Below, one piece after another: positions 28,737 to 37,239 of a stretch of 64,000 bases of DNA (the first letter of the stretch is position 1; every line of letters starts with the position of its first letter). Below the pieces are notes generated by a model. It was given only the letters and a program-made list of their open reading frames with translations, was not told where the DNA came from and made no database searches. The position numbers and the translations under genes are program-made. This DNA comes from Chitinilyticum piscinae (GTDB taxonomy: Bacteria; Pseudomonadota; Gammaproteobacteria; Burkholderiales; Chitinibacteraceae), in NCBI RefSeq assembly GCF_015223195.1, contig NZ_JADFUA010000002.1:62001-126000 (forward strand). The letters are read 5' to 3'.

Positions 28737-28793
28737 TCTGATGTATGCCTGCTTGAACCTTGCCCTTGCGGCAAAGCAAACGGATTCGCTTCA

Positions 28794-29450
28794 ATGAGCA
28801 AACGCTTTGACCTGCTGGTGTTCGACTGGGATGGCACCCTGATGGACTCCACCGCAACGATTACCTACGCCATCCGCCAGGCCTTCGAGGATATTGGCTT
28901 GCCGGTGCCCACCGAGCGCGAAGCGCGTTACGTTATCGGCTACGGCCTGACGGAGGCAATGCAGCATCTGGCCCCTCGGGCGGATGACGGCCAGATCCGG
29001 AAGGTGGTTGATGCCTACCGGCATTATTACCTCGCCCGAGACCAGCAACTGGTGCTGTTCGACGGTGTGCGCGAGGCACTGGTGCAATTTGCCGAGGCGG
29101 GATTCACACTCTGCGTCGCCACCGGTAAATCCCGTGCCGGTCTGGATCGCGTGCTGGAGGCCACTGGTCTCGGGGCGCATTTTCTGGCGACGCGCACGGC
29201 GGACGAAGCGTTTTCCAAACCGCATCCGGCGATGCTGGAGTACCTGATCGACTTTGCCGGTGTCGAGCCGGAGCGCACGCTGATGATCGGTGACACCACT
29301 CACGACCTGCAACTGGCGATCAATGCCGGCACTCACAGCGCGGCGCTCACCTACGGTGCACACGATACGGATGCGCTGGCGGCACTGCAGCCATTGGGCA
29401 TTTTCGATGATTTTCCGGCGCTGACCGAGTGGATCCTGGCGCATGGCTGA
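28794..29450 (+). CDS. HAD-superfamily phosphatase (Gph-like)
   Basis: 218 residues. HAD motif I DWDGTLMDS with nucleophile D11 and D13, motif II CVATGKS, lysine of motif III in FSKPHPAML and motif IV MIGDTTHDL. The cap and length match phosphoglycolate-phosphatase-like enzymes encoded next to rluC in betaproteobacteria. The real substrate could be another phosphometabolite or pyrophosphate. The ATG at 28794 fits the family start; the longer frame upstream is not conserved. Its stop overlaps the next gene by 8 bp, forming an operon gph-Rieske-sppA. Confidence 0.88.
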   Translation: MSKRFDLLVFDWDGTLMDSTATITYAIRQAFEDIGLPVPTEREARYVIGYGLTEAMQHLAPRADDGQIRKVVDAYRHYYLARDQQLVLFDGVREALVQFAEAGFTLCVATGKSRAGLDRVLEATGLGAHFLATRTADEAFSKPHPAMLEYLIDFAGVEPERTLMIGDTTHDLQLAINAGTHSAALTYGAHDTDALAALQPLGIFDDFPALTEWILAHG

Positions 29451-29796
29451 ACGCTGTCTGGGCGAGACCGCGCAGCTGGCCGAGCGCGGGCTGGCGCTAC
29501 GCTTTACCGTAACCGATACGCATGGGCTGACACGCAATGCCTTTGCGCTGCGCTTTGGTGGCAGGGTCTATGCTTACCTGAACGAATGCGCACATATTCC
29601 CATCGAGCTGGATTTCAACCCCGGGGATGTGCTGGACATCAGCCGTGAATACCTTGTGTGTTCCACCCATGGCGCTTACTATCGACCGCAGACTGGCGAA
29701 TGCCTTGGCGGCCCCTGTCCGGGGCGCAGGCTGGTGGCCTTGCCGGTAGTCGAACATGATGGGCAGCTCTGGCTGCAGGAAGGACATTATCAATGA
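29443..29796 (+). CDS. Small Rieske [2Fe-2S] protein
   Basis: 117 residues consisting of one Rieske domain. The two cluster motifs are ECAHIPIELD (C49, H51) and CSTHGAYY (C73, H76), followed by the family's GECLGGPCPGRRL. It is soluble and has no signal peptide, so it should act in the cytosol as a one-component electron carrier; the partner is unknown. Overlaps both neighbours (8 bp upstream, 4 bp downstream), and this gph-Rieske-sppA order recurs in betaproteobacteria. Confidence 0.88.
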   Translation: MAERCLGETAQLAERGLALRFTVTDTHGLTRNAFALRFGGRVYAYLNECAHIPIELDFNPGDVLDISREYLVCSTHGAYYRPQTGECLGGPCPGRRLVALPVVEHDGQLWLQEGHYQ

Positions 29797-30734
29797 GTGA
29801 ATCTTGGGAACGCGATGCGCTGCAGGATCTGCTGACGGCATCGCTGAAAGAGCAGCGTCGTGCGCGGCGCTGGGGGATTTTCTTCAAGCTGCTAACCTTT
29901 GCCTATGCCACCGGTTTTATCCTGATGGTGTTCGGCCTGATCCATGCCAGCCAAAGCGAAGTCATCAGCACCGAGCCGCATACTGCCCTGGTCCGGCTGC
30001 AGGGCGTGATTGCCCCGGGGCGGGAAGGTACCGACAGCAGCATGCTGGTTGACGGACTGAAAGCAGCCTTTGATGACAAGAATACCCGCGCGGTGATTCT
30101 GCAGGCCAATAGCCCCGGTGGCAGTCCCGTGCAGTCCGGAATTGTCTATGACGAGATCCAGCGGCTGCGCAAGGCGCATCCCAAGGTGCCCCTCTATGTA
30201 GTGGTCGAGGATGTCTGCGCTTCGGGCTGCTATTACATTGCGGCGGCTGCCGACAAGATTTATGCGGACAAGGCTTCGATCGTCGGTTCGATCGGCGTGC
30301 TCATGGACGGTTTCGGTTTTACGGGGGCCATGGACAAGCTGGGGGTGCAGCGCCGCCTGCTGACAGCTGGCAGCAACAAGGGGTTTCTGGACCCGTTTTC
30401 ACCGCTGGACGAAGGACAGAAGGCCAAGGCGCAGGTGATGCTGGATGAAATCCACCAGCAATTCATCACGGCTGTGAAGCAGGGGCGTGGCAAACGCCTG
30501 CAGGATGGCAATCCGGATCTCTTCTCCGGGATGGTCTGGAGTGGTGCGACGGGCAAGCAGCTCGGGCTGGTGGACGAGCTGGGTTCGGTTGATAGCGTGG
30601 CTCGTGATGTGATCAAGGTGGAGAAACTGGTGGATTTCACTCCACAGGACAGTCTGGCAGACCGGCTGGCCCGCCAGATCGGGGTCAGTGCGGCTACCCA
30701 GCTTTCTACCCATCTGCAACCGCAATTGCGTTGA
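29793..30734 (+). CDS. sppA: S49 family signal peptide peptidase
   Basis: 313 residues, the short SppA form. One N-terminal transmembrane helix (about 30-50, FFKLLTFAYATGFILMVFGLI) anchors a periplasmic serine protease domain. The nucleophile is S144 in VCASGCYYIA and the general base is probably K196 in GSNKGFLDPF, a spacing typical of short SppA. The SIVGSIGVLM segment is also conserved. The enzyme degrades cleaved signal peptides in the membrane. The ATG overlaps the Rieske stop by 4 nt. Confidence 0.92.
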   Translation: MSESWERDALQDLLTASLKEQRRARRWGIFFKLLTFAYATGFILMVFGLIHASQSEVISTEPHTALVRLQGVIAPGREGTDSSMLVDGLKAAFDDKNTRAVILQANSPGGSPVQSGIVYDEIQRLRKAHPKVPLYVVVEDVCASGCYYIAAAADKIYADKASIVGSIGVLMDGFGFTGAMDKLGVQRRLLTAGSNKGFLDPFSPLDEGQKAKAQVMLDEIHQQFITAVKQGRGKRLQDGNPDLFSGMVWSGATGKQLGLVDELGSVDSVARDVIKVEKLVDFTPQDSLADRLARQIGVSAATQLSTHLQPQLR

Positions 30735-30758
30735 TCCGGTACAGCAGGGGAGGCGAGC

Positions 30759-31559
30759 ATGTCCCGTCGCAAGCATCTGCGTCATGATGATCATGACAAC
30801 CACGAGCGCTGGCTGGTGTCTTATGCCGACTTCATTACCCTGCTGTTTGCCTTTTTTGTGGTGATGTATGCCATTTCCTCGGTGAACGAGGGCAAATATC
30901 GCGTGCTGTCCGATTCGCTGGTTACCGCGTTCAAGCAGCCACCCACTTCGACCAAGGTCATCCAGCTGGGCAATCAGACCGTGATGGGGGCCCCTCCGAA
31001 GGCAGTGGCATTACCAGCGCCACCCGTGCCAAATCAGGCGACGGCCGAGCAGGCGCGCAAGATGCAGGAGATGGCCAGCAAGGTGAAATCCTCGCTGGAT
31101 ACGCTGATTGACCAAGGCAAGGTAAAGGTCACCCAGTCCAAGCGCGGCATTGCCGTAGAAATCAGTGATTCGATCCTGTTTGATACTGGCCGCGCCGAGT
31201 TGCAGGCGCCATCAATTGATGCGCTGACCAAACTGGCGCTGCTGGTGAAGGATACCGACAATCTGATCCAGATCGAGGGGCATACCGACAATGCTCCGAT
31301 CAATTCCCCGCAGTTCCCGTCGAACTGGGAGCTCTCGGGCGCGCGGGCGGCCAGCGTGGTACGGGTGTTTGCCGCTGCAGGGGTCGCGCCGCAACGCATG
31401 GTCGCGATCGGCTACGGCGAATACCGGCCGATGGATTCGAATGACAGCCCTGAGAGCCGTGCGCGAAACCGAAGGGTAACGCTCAATATCCTGGCGGATA
31501 ACAAGGATGAGGTCGCTGTGTTGCCAGTGGATGACTCCGCCAAACCGGCCGGTCAGTAG
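30759..31559 (+). CDS. MotB/MotD-type stator protein with OmpA domain
   Basis: 266 residues. A His/Asp-rich N-terminus, then one transmembrane helix with the ion-carrying aspartate D24 (SYADFITLLFAFFVVMYAIS), a plug/linker with many Ala/Pro, and a C-terminal OmpA-like peptidoglycan-binding domain (GHTDNAPIN, GYGEYRPMDSND, RNRRVTLNI). The ISSVNEGKYRVLSDSL segment is typical of MotD of the MotCD stator. Its MotA/MotC partner is not adjacent, nor is any flagellar gene. AGGGGAGG precedes the ATG. The preceding gene, sppA, ends 24 nt upstream. Confidence 0.85.
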   Translation: MSRRKHLRHDDHDNHERWLVSYADFITLLFAFFVVMYAISSVNEGKYRVLSDSLVTAFKQPPTSTKVIQLGNQTVMGAPPKAVALPAPPVPNQATAEQARKMQEMASKVKSSLDTLIDQGKVKVTQSKRGIAVEISDSILFDTGRAELQAPSIDALTKLALLVKDTDNLIQIEGHTDNAPINSPQFPSNWELSGARAASVVRVFAAAGVAPQRMVAIGYGEYRPMDSNDSPESRARNRRVTLNILADNKDEVAVLPVDDSAKPAGQ

Positions 31560-31568
31560 CTCGCCGCG

Positions 31569-31802
31569 ATGATGACCGCCGCCGGCTACCAGCGGATCGA
31601 ACGCCTTTGCCGCTGCACGATGCACCTTCCCTTGCTGGTGGCATGGGGCTGCCTGATCTGGCGGCCCGTATTCTGGCTCGGGCTAGGAGGCTTCGTGTTC
31701 AGTTTCCTGCCCTACCTGTTGGTCTATAACACGCTGGTGCGTGGCTACCTGTATCGGCGTATTCAGCCCCCGCCCGACGACAGTGCTTCCGGCCGACACT
31801 GA
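31569..31802 (+). CDS. Small two-helix membrane protein
   Basis: 77 residues with two hydrophobic segments, about 17-33 (MHLPLLVAWGCLIWRPVFW) and 37-53 (LGGFVFSFLPYLLVYNTL), and a polar C-terminus. Begins at either of two adjacent ATGs, 9 nt after the MotD-like stop, so it is probably co-transcribed. No family recognised. Composition and hydrophobic pattern are coherent, which supports a real gene, but there is no strong ribosome site. Confidence 0.5.
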   Translation: MMTAAGYQRIERLCRCTMHLPLLVAWGCLIWRPVFWLGLGGFVFSFLPYLLVYNTLVRGYLYRRIQPPPDDSASGRH

Positions 31803-32380
31803 GCCGCCTCCTCTGCCGCCGAATGCAGGTGCGCAGGGCCGCCTCGTTTGGCGGCGGCTTGGCGGTCTATCTGTGCCTGAAATTGGTGGCGGCATTCATC
31901 GCAATCTGTGATCACTCCGGTCCGAAGGGATCGCTGATGCCGCCTGGCAGACTATCGGGTGGTTACCGGGCAAAAACAGGCCATACGAGTGTCTTTTGCC
32001 TGCAGGAACATTCGGCCGGGTTGGTGCAGATTTGCGGATCAATCCTGGCGAGAATGATTTGGCAGCCAGTTACTTCTGGACTCGGCCTTTAATAGTCGAG
32101 CTGCTTTTGCACGAGCACCGTGTACTTTCGTGTCCTTGCGTGGTGACTGACGACCGCTGGTCGCTTTCACGCTAGCTGGCTGCCCGACGCAGATCCATGA
32201 GGTGGCTCCTGTTTATATGGGCTCGGACGCGATTTGCTTGCGCATTGCTGTCAGCCAGACGAGTGGTTGTGCAAACTAGCTTGTCAGTTGTTCATTAGTG
32301 ATCTCTTATGCGATTAAGGCAGGAGTATGGCTTCGGTATTTTGGCCGGTAGCGCTGCCTGAATCTGTTCTGGAGATCGCG
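31803..32380 (+). other. 578-bp stretch without a recognised gene
   Basis: The stretch between the small membrane protein and the CheA-like kinase gene. A 90-codon open frame from 31823 has no ribosome site and an unnatural composition, so I do not call it. Base composition is less GC-rich than neighbouring genes. I looked for a c-di-GMP riboswitch and for a tRNA and saw neither. The last part (32300-32380) presumably holds the promoter and, at 32371-32374, the GGAG ribosome site of the kinase gene. Confidence 0.4.
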
Positions 32381-34480
32381 ATGAAACGCTTCAGCTTGCA
32401 TTCCACAGCAACCCGTTTGCTGCTGGCCTCCTGTGTGGTCGCGGTACTGGTTGTGACCACGATTGTCTTGTTCGTCAAACTCGCACTGATTCCGCAACTG
32501 ACCGAGCAAGCACTGAAAAATCAGACTTATGCACTGGCCTATTCGCTCAAAAATGCTTTTTCAAGCCCTGAGCAATGGACCGAAGCCAATCTGTCCCAGC
32601 AGAACGGCTTGCTGGATGGTTACAGTAACGAAGGCAAGGGAACGGCCACGCTGTTCCTGTTCAAGAACGGTGAATACACCCGGATGTCGACGACGCTGCT
32701 CAAGGAAGATGGTACGCGGGCGGTGGGCACCATTCTCAAGCCGGAATCTCCGGCTGCTCAGGCGCTGAAAGCCGGCAAGACTTATGTTGGCCCGATCGAG
32801 CTCTTCGGCAGGCCGCACATGGCTACCTATCTGCCGGTACAGTTTGCCAATGGCGTCAAAGGTTCGGTGTATATCGGCGTGGATTACCAGTCAGCAGACC
32901 CGATGGTGGCACTGTCCAGGCAGATGGACTGGATGGTGCTGGGGGTCGGTGGCACTTGTGTACTCCTGCTGGTGCTGGGTTTCGGCTTCGCAATGCGGGT
33001 CGAGCAGAATAGCCGTGAAATTGAAGACATCATGCGCACCATGCAGGAAGGCCTGTTCCTGCTGGATGGCGAACTGCGGGTGGGGCGGCAGACCACGCAG
33101 GCATTGTCGGAAATTCTGGGGTTTGCCGTGCAGCCAGGCGCCTACTTTCTCGATTTGCTCAAGCCTTTTGTTTCGCCGAAAACCTTTGCGACCGCCAAGG
33201 ATTACATTGAGCTGCTGCTGCGCCACGATGTGAAGGAAAAGCTGGTCACCAGCCTCAATCCGCTTGATTGCATCGAGATTAGCACCATGCGGCCGAATGG
33301 CGAAATGGAGGTCCGCTATCTGAATGTGCGTTTCAACCGGGTCGTCAAAGGCAGCGAAGTGACCCATCTGCTGGTGACCGCCAAGGACATTACCCGCCAG
33401 GTGCGGCTGGAGCGCGCACTGCAGGATAGCGAACGGCGCGTGCAGGGGCAGATGGCGATGCTGATCAAGATTTTGCAGGCGGATGCATCCTTGCTGCAGG
33501 ACTTCATCAACCGCGCCCTGCAGCAACTGGAGGGCATGAACGAATCGATGCGTACCACGCAGGCCCGGGTGGGGCTGAGCAATCAGCAGATTGTCGACAT
33601 GCTCAAAGGTCTGCACCGCCTCAAGGGGGATGCTGCATCCCTGCAGCTGGACGAGGTGGTGAAGGACATTCACGAGATCGAGTCAGCCTTTCAGTGCCTG
33701 CAGGAGCAGCCTGAACGCAAGGGCGAATCCCTGCTGCCGGTGACCGTCCGGATGAAGCAGCTCTTCGTCGATCTGGGCAGCATTCGCGAGATTTGCGCCC
33801 AGCTCAGTCAGTATGGGGCGGCGGTGGCGGTAGAACCGTCCCGTCACGAGGGCGATCCCCGCTCGGGGCTGCATCCGCTGGTACGGCAATGGCGGGCATT
33901 CACCCAGCAACTCGCGCAGAAGCAGCACAAATTTGCAGATCTGAGTTATCGCGGCATGAGCCCGGATGCGCTGGCAGCCCCACTGCGCGAGGCGGTGAAC
34001 AGCATGGTGAACCAGTTTATCCGCAACGCGCTGGTGCATGGCGTGGAGATGCCGGCCGAGCGACGTGTGCGCGGCAAGGATGAGACGGCACATCTGTCGG
34101 TCTATCTGTCCGATCTTGGTGATGGCACGGTCGAGCTGAGTTTTCGTGATGACGGACGTGGCATCCTGCTGGATGAGCTGCGCCAGGCGGCCATCCGCGC
34201 CGGGCGACTTGCTGCCGAAGAGGCTGCCGCACTCGATTCCCGCCAGCTGACCATGCTGATTTTTGAATCCGGCTTTTCCACTCGCAAGAAAGCCGATGAG
34301 GATGCCGGCCGCGGCGTCGGTCTCGATGCCGTCAAGGACATGATTGTCCGGCTGGGCGGTCGTATCCGCGTCGGCACGACGGCCGGCGAGTACTGTCATT
34401 TTCGCGTGAGGCTGCCGCTGCAGCTGGTGGCCAGCCCGGCGGAACACACCGATCTTTCACGCATGGAGGCCAGCAAATGA
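32381..34480 (+). CDS. Membrane CheA-like histidine kinase (Cache-PAS-Hpt-HATPase)
   Basis: 699 residues. TM1 about 13-33, a periplasmic Cache-like domain about 36-178, TM2 about 184-204, a PAS-like domain about 212-340 (ending VTAKDITRQV), an Hpt-like helical segment with LHRLKGDAASLQL (predicted phospho-acceptor H412), and a CheA-type ATPase: N-box NQFIRNALVHGVE (544-556), G1 DDGRG (590-594) and GRGVGLDAV (643-651). There is no CheW-like C-terminal domain and no separate P2 domain. The ATG at 32381 has GGAG 6-10 nt ahead. The stop overlaps the CheY gene (ATGA). It looks like a receptor and CheA fused in one chain. Confidence 0.85.
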   Translation: MKRFSLHSTATRLLLASCVVAVLVVTTIVLFVKLALIPQLTEQALKNQTYALAYSLKNAFSSPEQWTEANLSQQNGLLDGYSNEGKGTATLFLFKNGEYTRMSTTLLKEDGTRAVGTILKPESPAAQALKAGKTYVGPIELFGRPHMATYLPVQFANGVKGSVYIGVDYQSADPMVALSRQMDWMVLGVGGTCVLLLVLGFGFAMRVEQNSREIEDIMRTMQEGLFLLDGELRVGRQTTQALSEILGFAVQPGAYFLDLLKPFVSPKTFATAKDYIELLLRHDVKEKLVTSLNPLDCIEISTMRPNGEMEVRYLNVRFNRVVKGSEVTHLLVTAKDITRQVRLERALQDSERRVQGQMAMLIKILQADASLLQDFINRALQQLEGMNESMRTTQARVGLSNQQIVDMLKGLHRLKGDAASLQLDEVVKDIHEIESAFQCLQEQPERKGESLLPVTVRMKQLFVDLGSIREICAQLSQYGAAVAVEPSRHEGDPRSGLHPLVRQWRAFTQQLAQKQHKFADLSYRGMSPDALAAPLREAVNSMVNQFIRNALVHGVEMPAERRVRGKDETAHLSVYLSDLGDGTVELSFRDDGRGILLDELRQAAIRAGRLAAEEAAALDSRQLTMLIFESGFSTRKKADEDAGRGVGLDAVKDMIVRLGGRIRVGTTAGEYCHFRVRLPLQLVASPAEHTDLSRMEASK

Positions 34481-34842
34481 GTACCAAGCTGATGATCGTG
34501 GATGATTCGAACATCATCCGCAGCAAGATCAGCCGCACCTTGTCCCGGCATGATCTGGAAGTGGTGGCGACTGCCTGCAATGGCGAGGAAGCGGTCAGCC
34601 TGTTCATGTCGACCCGCCCCGATGTGGTGACCATGGATCTGACCATGCCGATGATGGATGGCCTGGAATGCATCCGCGCACTGCGTCGGCTCAATGACAA
34701 GGTGCGGATCCTGGTGGTGTCGGCGCTGGCCGACAAGAGTACGGCCATTCAGGCACTGATGGAGGGTGCGCAGGGCTTTCTGTGCAAGCCCTTCACCGAG
34801 GATGAGCTGACTGATTCAATCGATGAGCTGCTGCGGGGGTGA
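34477..34842 (+). CDS. CheY-like single-domain response regulator
   Basis: 121 residues, one receiver domain. D9/D10 acidic pair, phospho-acceptor D54 in VTMDLTMPMMDG, S82 in the switch position and K104 in LCKPF. No output domain, so it works by protein contact. Its start overlaps the kinase stop by 4 nt and the CheX gene follows after 4 nt: the natural reading is that the kinase phosphorylates this protein and the CheX homologue removes the phosphate. Confidence 0.93.
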   Translation: MSTKLMIVDDSNIIRSKISRTLSRHDLEVVATACNGEEAVSLFMSTRPDVVTMDLTMPMMDGLECIRALRRLNDKVRILVVSALADKSTAIQALMEGAQGFLCKPFTEDELTDSIDELLRG

Positions 34843-34846
34843 CATC

Positions 34847-35293
34847 ATGGACGAACACGAACTGCATGTCTTTATCGACATCGTCAGCCAGTATTTTTCG
34901 CGGCAGACCGGGCGCGAACCGGAGATCGGCACGCCGTATCTGGGTGAGCCGGCTGCCTTGCCCGTGCATGATCTGACCGGGGTGATTGGCATTTCCGGCG
35001 TGCGCAAGGGCTGTGTCTACTTTACCGCGCCCAAGGACATGCTGCGCAACCTGCTGCTGCAGGGGGGCGAAATGGATGTCAGTGACGACAATCTGTCGGA
35101 TATGGCCGGTGAAATCGCCAATACCATTTCCGGCAATGCCCGCAAGCATTTTGGCGGTGATTTCCTGATTTCCGTGCCGGTGGTGGTTGCCGGTTGCCCC
35201 GACAGCATCCAGATGCCGCGCACGGTCAAGGCCTATATCCTGCCGCTGCGCTGGCACAAGCACGAGGCTGTATTGGTAGTGAGCCTGCAGTAA
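34847..35293 (+). CDS. cheX: CheX-like CheY phosphatase
   Basis: 148 residues. The helix DNLSDMAGEIANTISGNARKHFG contains the E-x-x-N catalytic pair of the CheC/CheX/FliY phosphatases, and the GVRKGCVYFTAPKDMLRNLLL to VVVAG pattern fits CheX rather than CheC, since only one active helix is seen. These enzymes dephosphorylate CheY-P. Start ATG at 34847. Third gene of the kinase-CheY-CheX unit; the convergent sugar permease gene ends 15 nt beyond. Confidence 0.85.
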   Translation: MDEHELHVFIDIVSQYFSRQTGREPEIGTPYLGEPAALPVHDLTGVIGISGVRKGCVYFTAPKDMLRNLLLQGGEMDVSDDNLSDMAGEIANTISGNARKHFGGDFLISVPVVVAGCPDSIQMPRTVKAYILPLRWHKHEAVLVVSLQ

Positions 35294-35308
35294 AACAGCC
35301 CGGAGCGT

Positions 35309-36160
35309 CTAGTTGTCGCCGATGGCGGAGCGCTGCGCGGCGGCGCTTTCGTCACCACCCAGAAAATAGCGCTGAGTGCAGGCAAACGCGATCAGTACCG
35401 GCAGCGCCGCGACGATAATGGCGGCCATGACCATGCTGGTTGAGGTCGAGAAAGGGCCGGTCAAGTCGTTGAAGATGCCGACCGACAACGGTACTTTCAG
35501 CCGGTCTTTCAGGATCACTGCCGGCCACAGGTAGTCATTCCAGCTCTGCACGAAGGAAAAGATGGCCAGTGCGCTGACCATGGCCCGGCACTGGGGCAGC
35601 GCGACCCGCCAGAGCAGTTGCCATTCGCTGGCACCGTCAACGCGCGCAGCATCGAGAATATCCTGCGGCAGATCCTGAAAGGCCTGGCGCATCAGGAATG
35701 CGCCAAACGCGCTGGCGAGTCCTGGCAGCACCACAGCGACATAACTGTCGACCAGCCCCAGGCGGGAGAAGGTCAGGAAGTTCGGAATGATGGCCAGCTC
35801 GCTGGGCAGCATCAGCGTCAGCAAGAGCAGCATGAAGAGCGCATTGCTGCCGCGAAACGGAATTTGTGACAGTGCATACCCACAGGGTATGGCCAGCAAG
35901 GTGCTGAAAATTGTGATTCCCAGCGATATACCCAATGAATTGAACAAATAGCGGCCAATCGGGATTTCTGCTTGGACGCGGCTGAACCACATCAGTCCCG
36001 GCTCATGTGGCCAGAGGGATTGCGGAAAATGCCACATGTGCGACGGATCTTCGGAGATCGCTACCGAGAAGGTCCACAGCAAGGGGAAGGCTGCGACCAG
36101 TACAAACGGCAGCAGGGCAGCGTACTGCCCGAGAGCGGGAAGCCAGTCCCGGCGTTTCAT
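35309..36160 (-). CDS. Sugar ABC transporter permease (MalG/UgpE type)
   Basis: 283 residues, about six transmembrane helices. The EAA loop DAARVDGASEWQLLWRVALPQCRAMVSALAIFSFVQSWNDYLWP is the CUT1 family signature, and NSLGISLGITIFSTLLAIPCGYALS is typical of the MalG/UgpE subunit. It works with the permease encoded immediately upstream (4-nt overlap). The solute-binding protein and ATPase are not in the window, so the substrate is open; chito-oligosaccharide or glycerol-phosphate type substrates are possible. Confidence 0.88.
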   Translation of the reverse strand: MKRRDWLPALGQYAALLPFVLVAAFPLLWTFSVAISEDPSHMWHFPQSLWPHEPGLMWFSRVQAEIPIGRYLFNSLGISLGITIFSTLLAIPCGYALSQIPFRGSNALFMLLLLTLMLPSELAIIPNFLTFSRLGLVDSYVAVVLPGLASAFGAFLMRQAFQDLPQDILDAARVDGASEWQLLWRVALPQCRAMVSALAIFSFVQSWNDYLWPAVILKDRLKVPLSVGIFNDLTGPFSTSTSMVMAAIIVAALPVLIAFACTQRYFLGGDESAAAQRSAIGDN

Positions 36161-37053
36161 CGCACACCGCCGTGGCGTAGCAGGCCGTTCTCACCCAGCC
36201 AGCGTAGCTGTACGCGTGCCAGCAGCAGGCAGAATAGCGTCAGCAAAAAGGCAACGGCACCGGCGGCACCGAAATTCTGTCCGTAAAAACCGACGTAATA
36301 CGCATACACCAGCAGTGTACTGGTGCCGGCACCGCCGCCAGTCAGCACGACGATTTCCTGAAACGCCTTCAGCGCCGCAATGGTCGCCAGCAGCGTCGCC
36401 AGCAGGATCACCGGCTGCAGAGCGGGCAGGGTGATGTGACGCAAGCGAGCCCAGGCACCGGCGCCATCGAGCATGGCGGCTTCCAGCTGTGCGCGAGGCA
36501 CATTCTGGAGGCCGGCCAGATACAGCACCATGTAATACCCGGCGTATTTCCAGCAGTAGAACACCAGCGTCGCAGCCAGCGCATAGCGCGGATCGTTCAG
36601 CCAGTCGGGTAGCGTGTGTTGCGGCAATCCGGCCAGGCTGGCAAGCAGCCAGTTGACCAGTCCGTCCGGCTGCAATAGCTGCTGCCAGACTACCGCACCG
36701 ATGGTGACAGACAGAATCACCGGTGAATAGAACAGCGCTCGGAACATGCCGATGCCGGGGCGGTTGACTCGCAGCAGCAGTGCCATTCCGAGTGCAACCA
36801 GCTGCAACACGGGCACGACCAGCAGAAAGACCAGCGTGTGCAGCAGGGCAGGATGAAAATACTGCTCGTCTTCAGCCAGAAACACGAAGTTGGCCAGCCC
36901 ATTCCATGCCGTCGCGCCGCTGGCGATAAAGTAGTCGTGAAACGCCAGCCAGCCGTTAAAGAGCAGCGGCCACAGCGTAAACAGGGCAAACAGCAACAGG
37001 AAGGGCAGCATGAATAGCCAGGCCGTGCTGGCATGAACGCCGGGGCGAGCCAT
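36157..37053 (-). CDS. Sugar ABC transporter permease (MalF/UgpA type)
   Basis: 298 residues, about six transmembrane helices. FLLLFALFTLWPLLFNGWLAF near the N-terminus, VTIGAVVWQQLLQPDGLVNWLL in the middle and the EAA loop LEAAMLDGAGAWARLRHITLPALQPVILL identify the MalF/UgpA-type CUT1 subunit. GGAGATTGCATC precedes the ATG. Overlaps the second permease by 4 nt. Divergent from the polysaccharide deacetylase gene with a 186-bp promoter region; a shared regulation by sugar is conceivable but not shown. Confidence 0.88.
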   Translation of the reverse strand: MARPGVHASTAWLFMLPFLLLFALFTLWPLLFNGWLAFHDYFIASGATAWNGLANFVFLAEDEQYFHPALLHTLVFLLVVPVLQLVALGMALLLRVNRPGIGMFRALFYSPVILSVTIGAVVWQQLLQPDGLVNWLLASLAGLPQHTLPDWLNDPRYALAATLVFYCWKYAGYYMVLYLAGLQNVPRAQLEAAMLDGAGAWARLRHITLPALQPVILLATLLATIAALKAFQEIVVLTGGGAGTSTLLVYAYYVGFYGQNFGAAGAVAFLLTLFCLLLARVQLRWLGENGLLRHGGVR

Positions 37054-37239
37054 GATGCAATCTCCGTGGCGAGTGATGTTTCATTCTGGAAGCTGCGTTT
37101 GCGCTGCGTTTGTCATTGCTTGCGAATCTGCACTCGGTTGCAAAGCGCAAGTGAGGACAAACGTCGTCTTCAGTCCTGGGCGATGCTGGTAGCAGGGTAC
37201 CAGCCGCGTGCGCCGGTGGCCTGTTGCTGGAGAAAGACA

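Noticed and set aside
31823-32092. 90-codon frame in the gap before the CheA-like kinase
   Set aside because: No ribosome site, biased composition and no coherent hydrophobic pattern.
31900-32330. A c-di-GMP riboswitch before the sensory kinase
   Set aside because: The conserved core of GEMM riboswitches is not present in the region.
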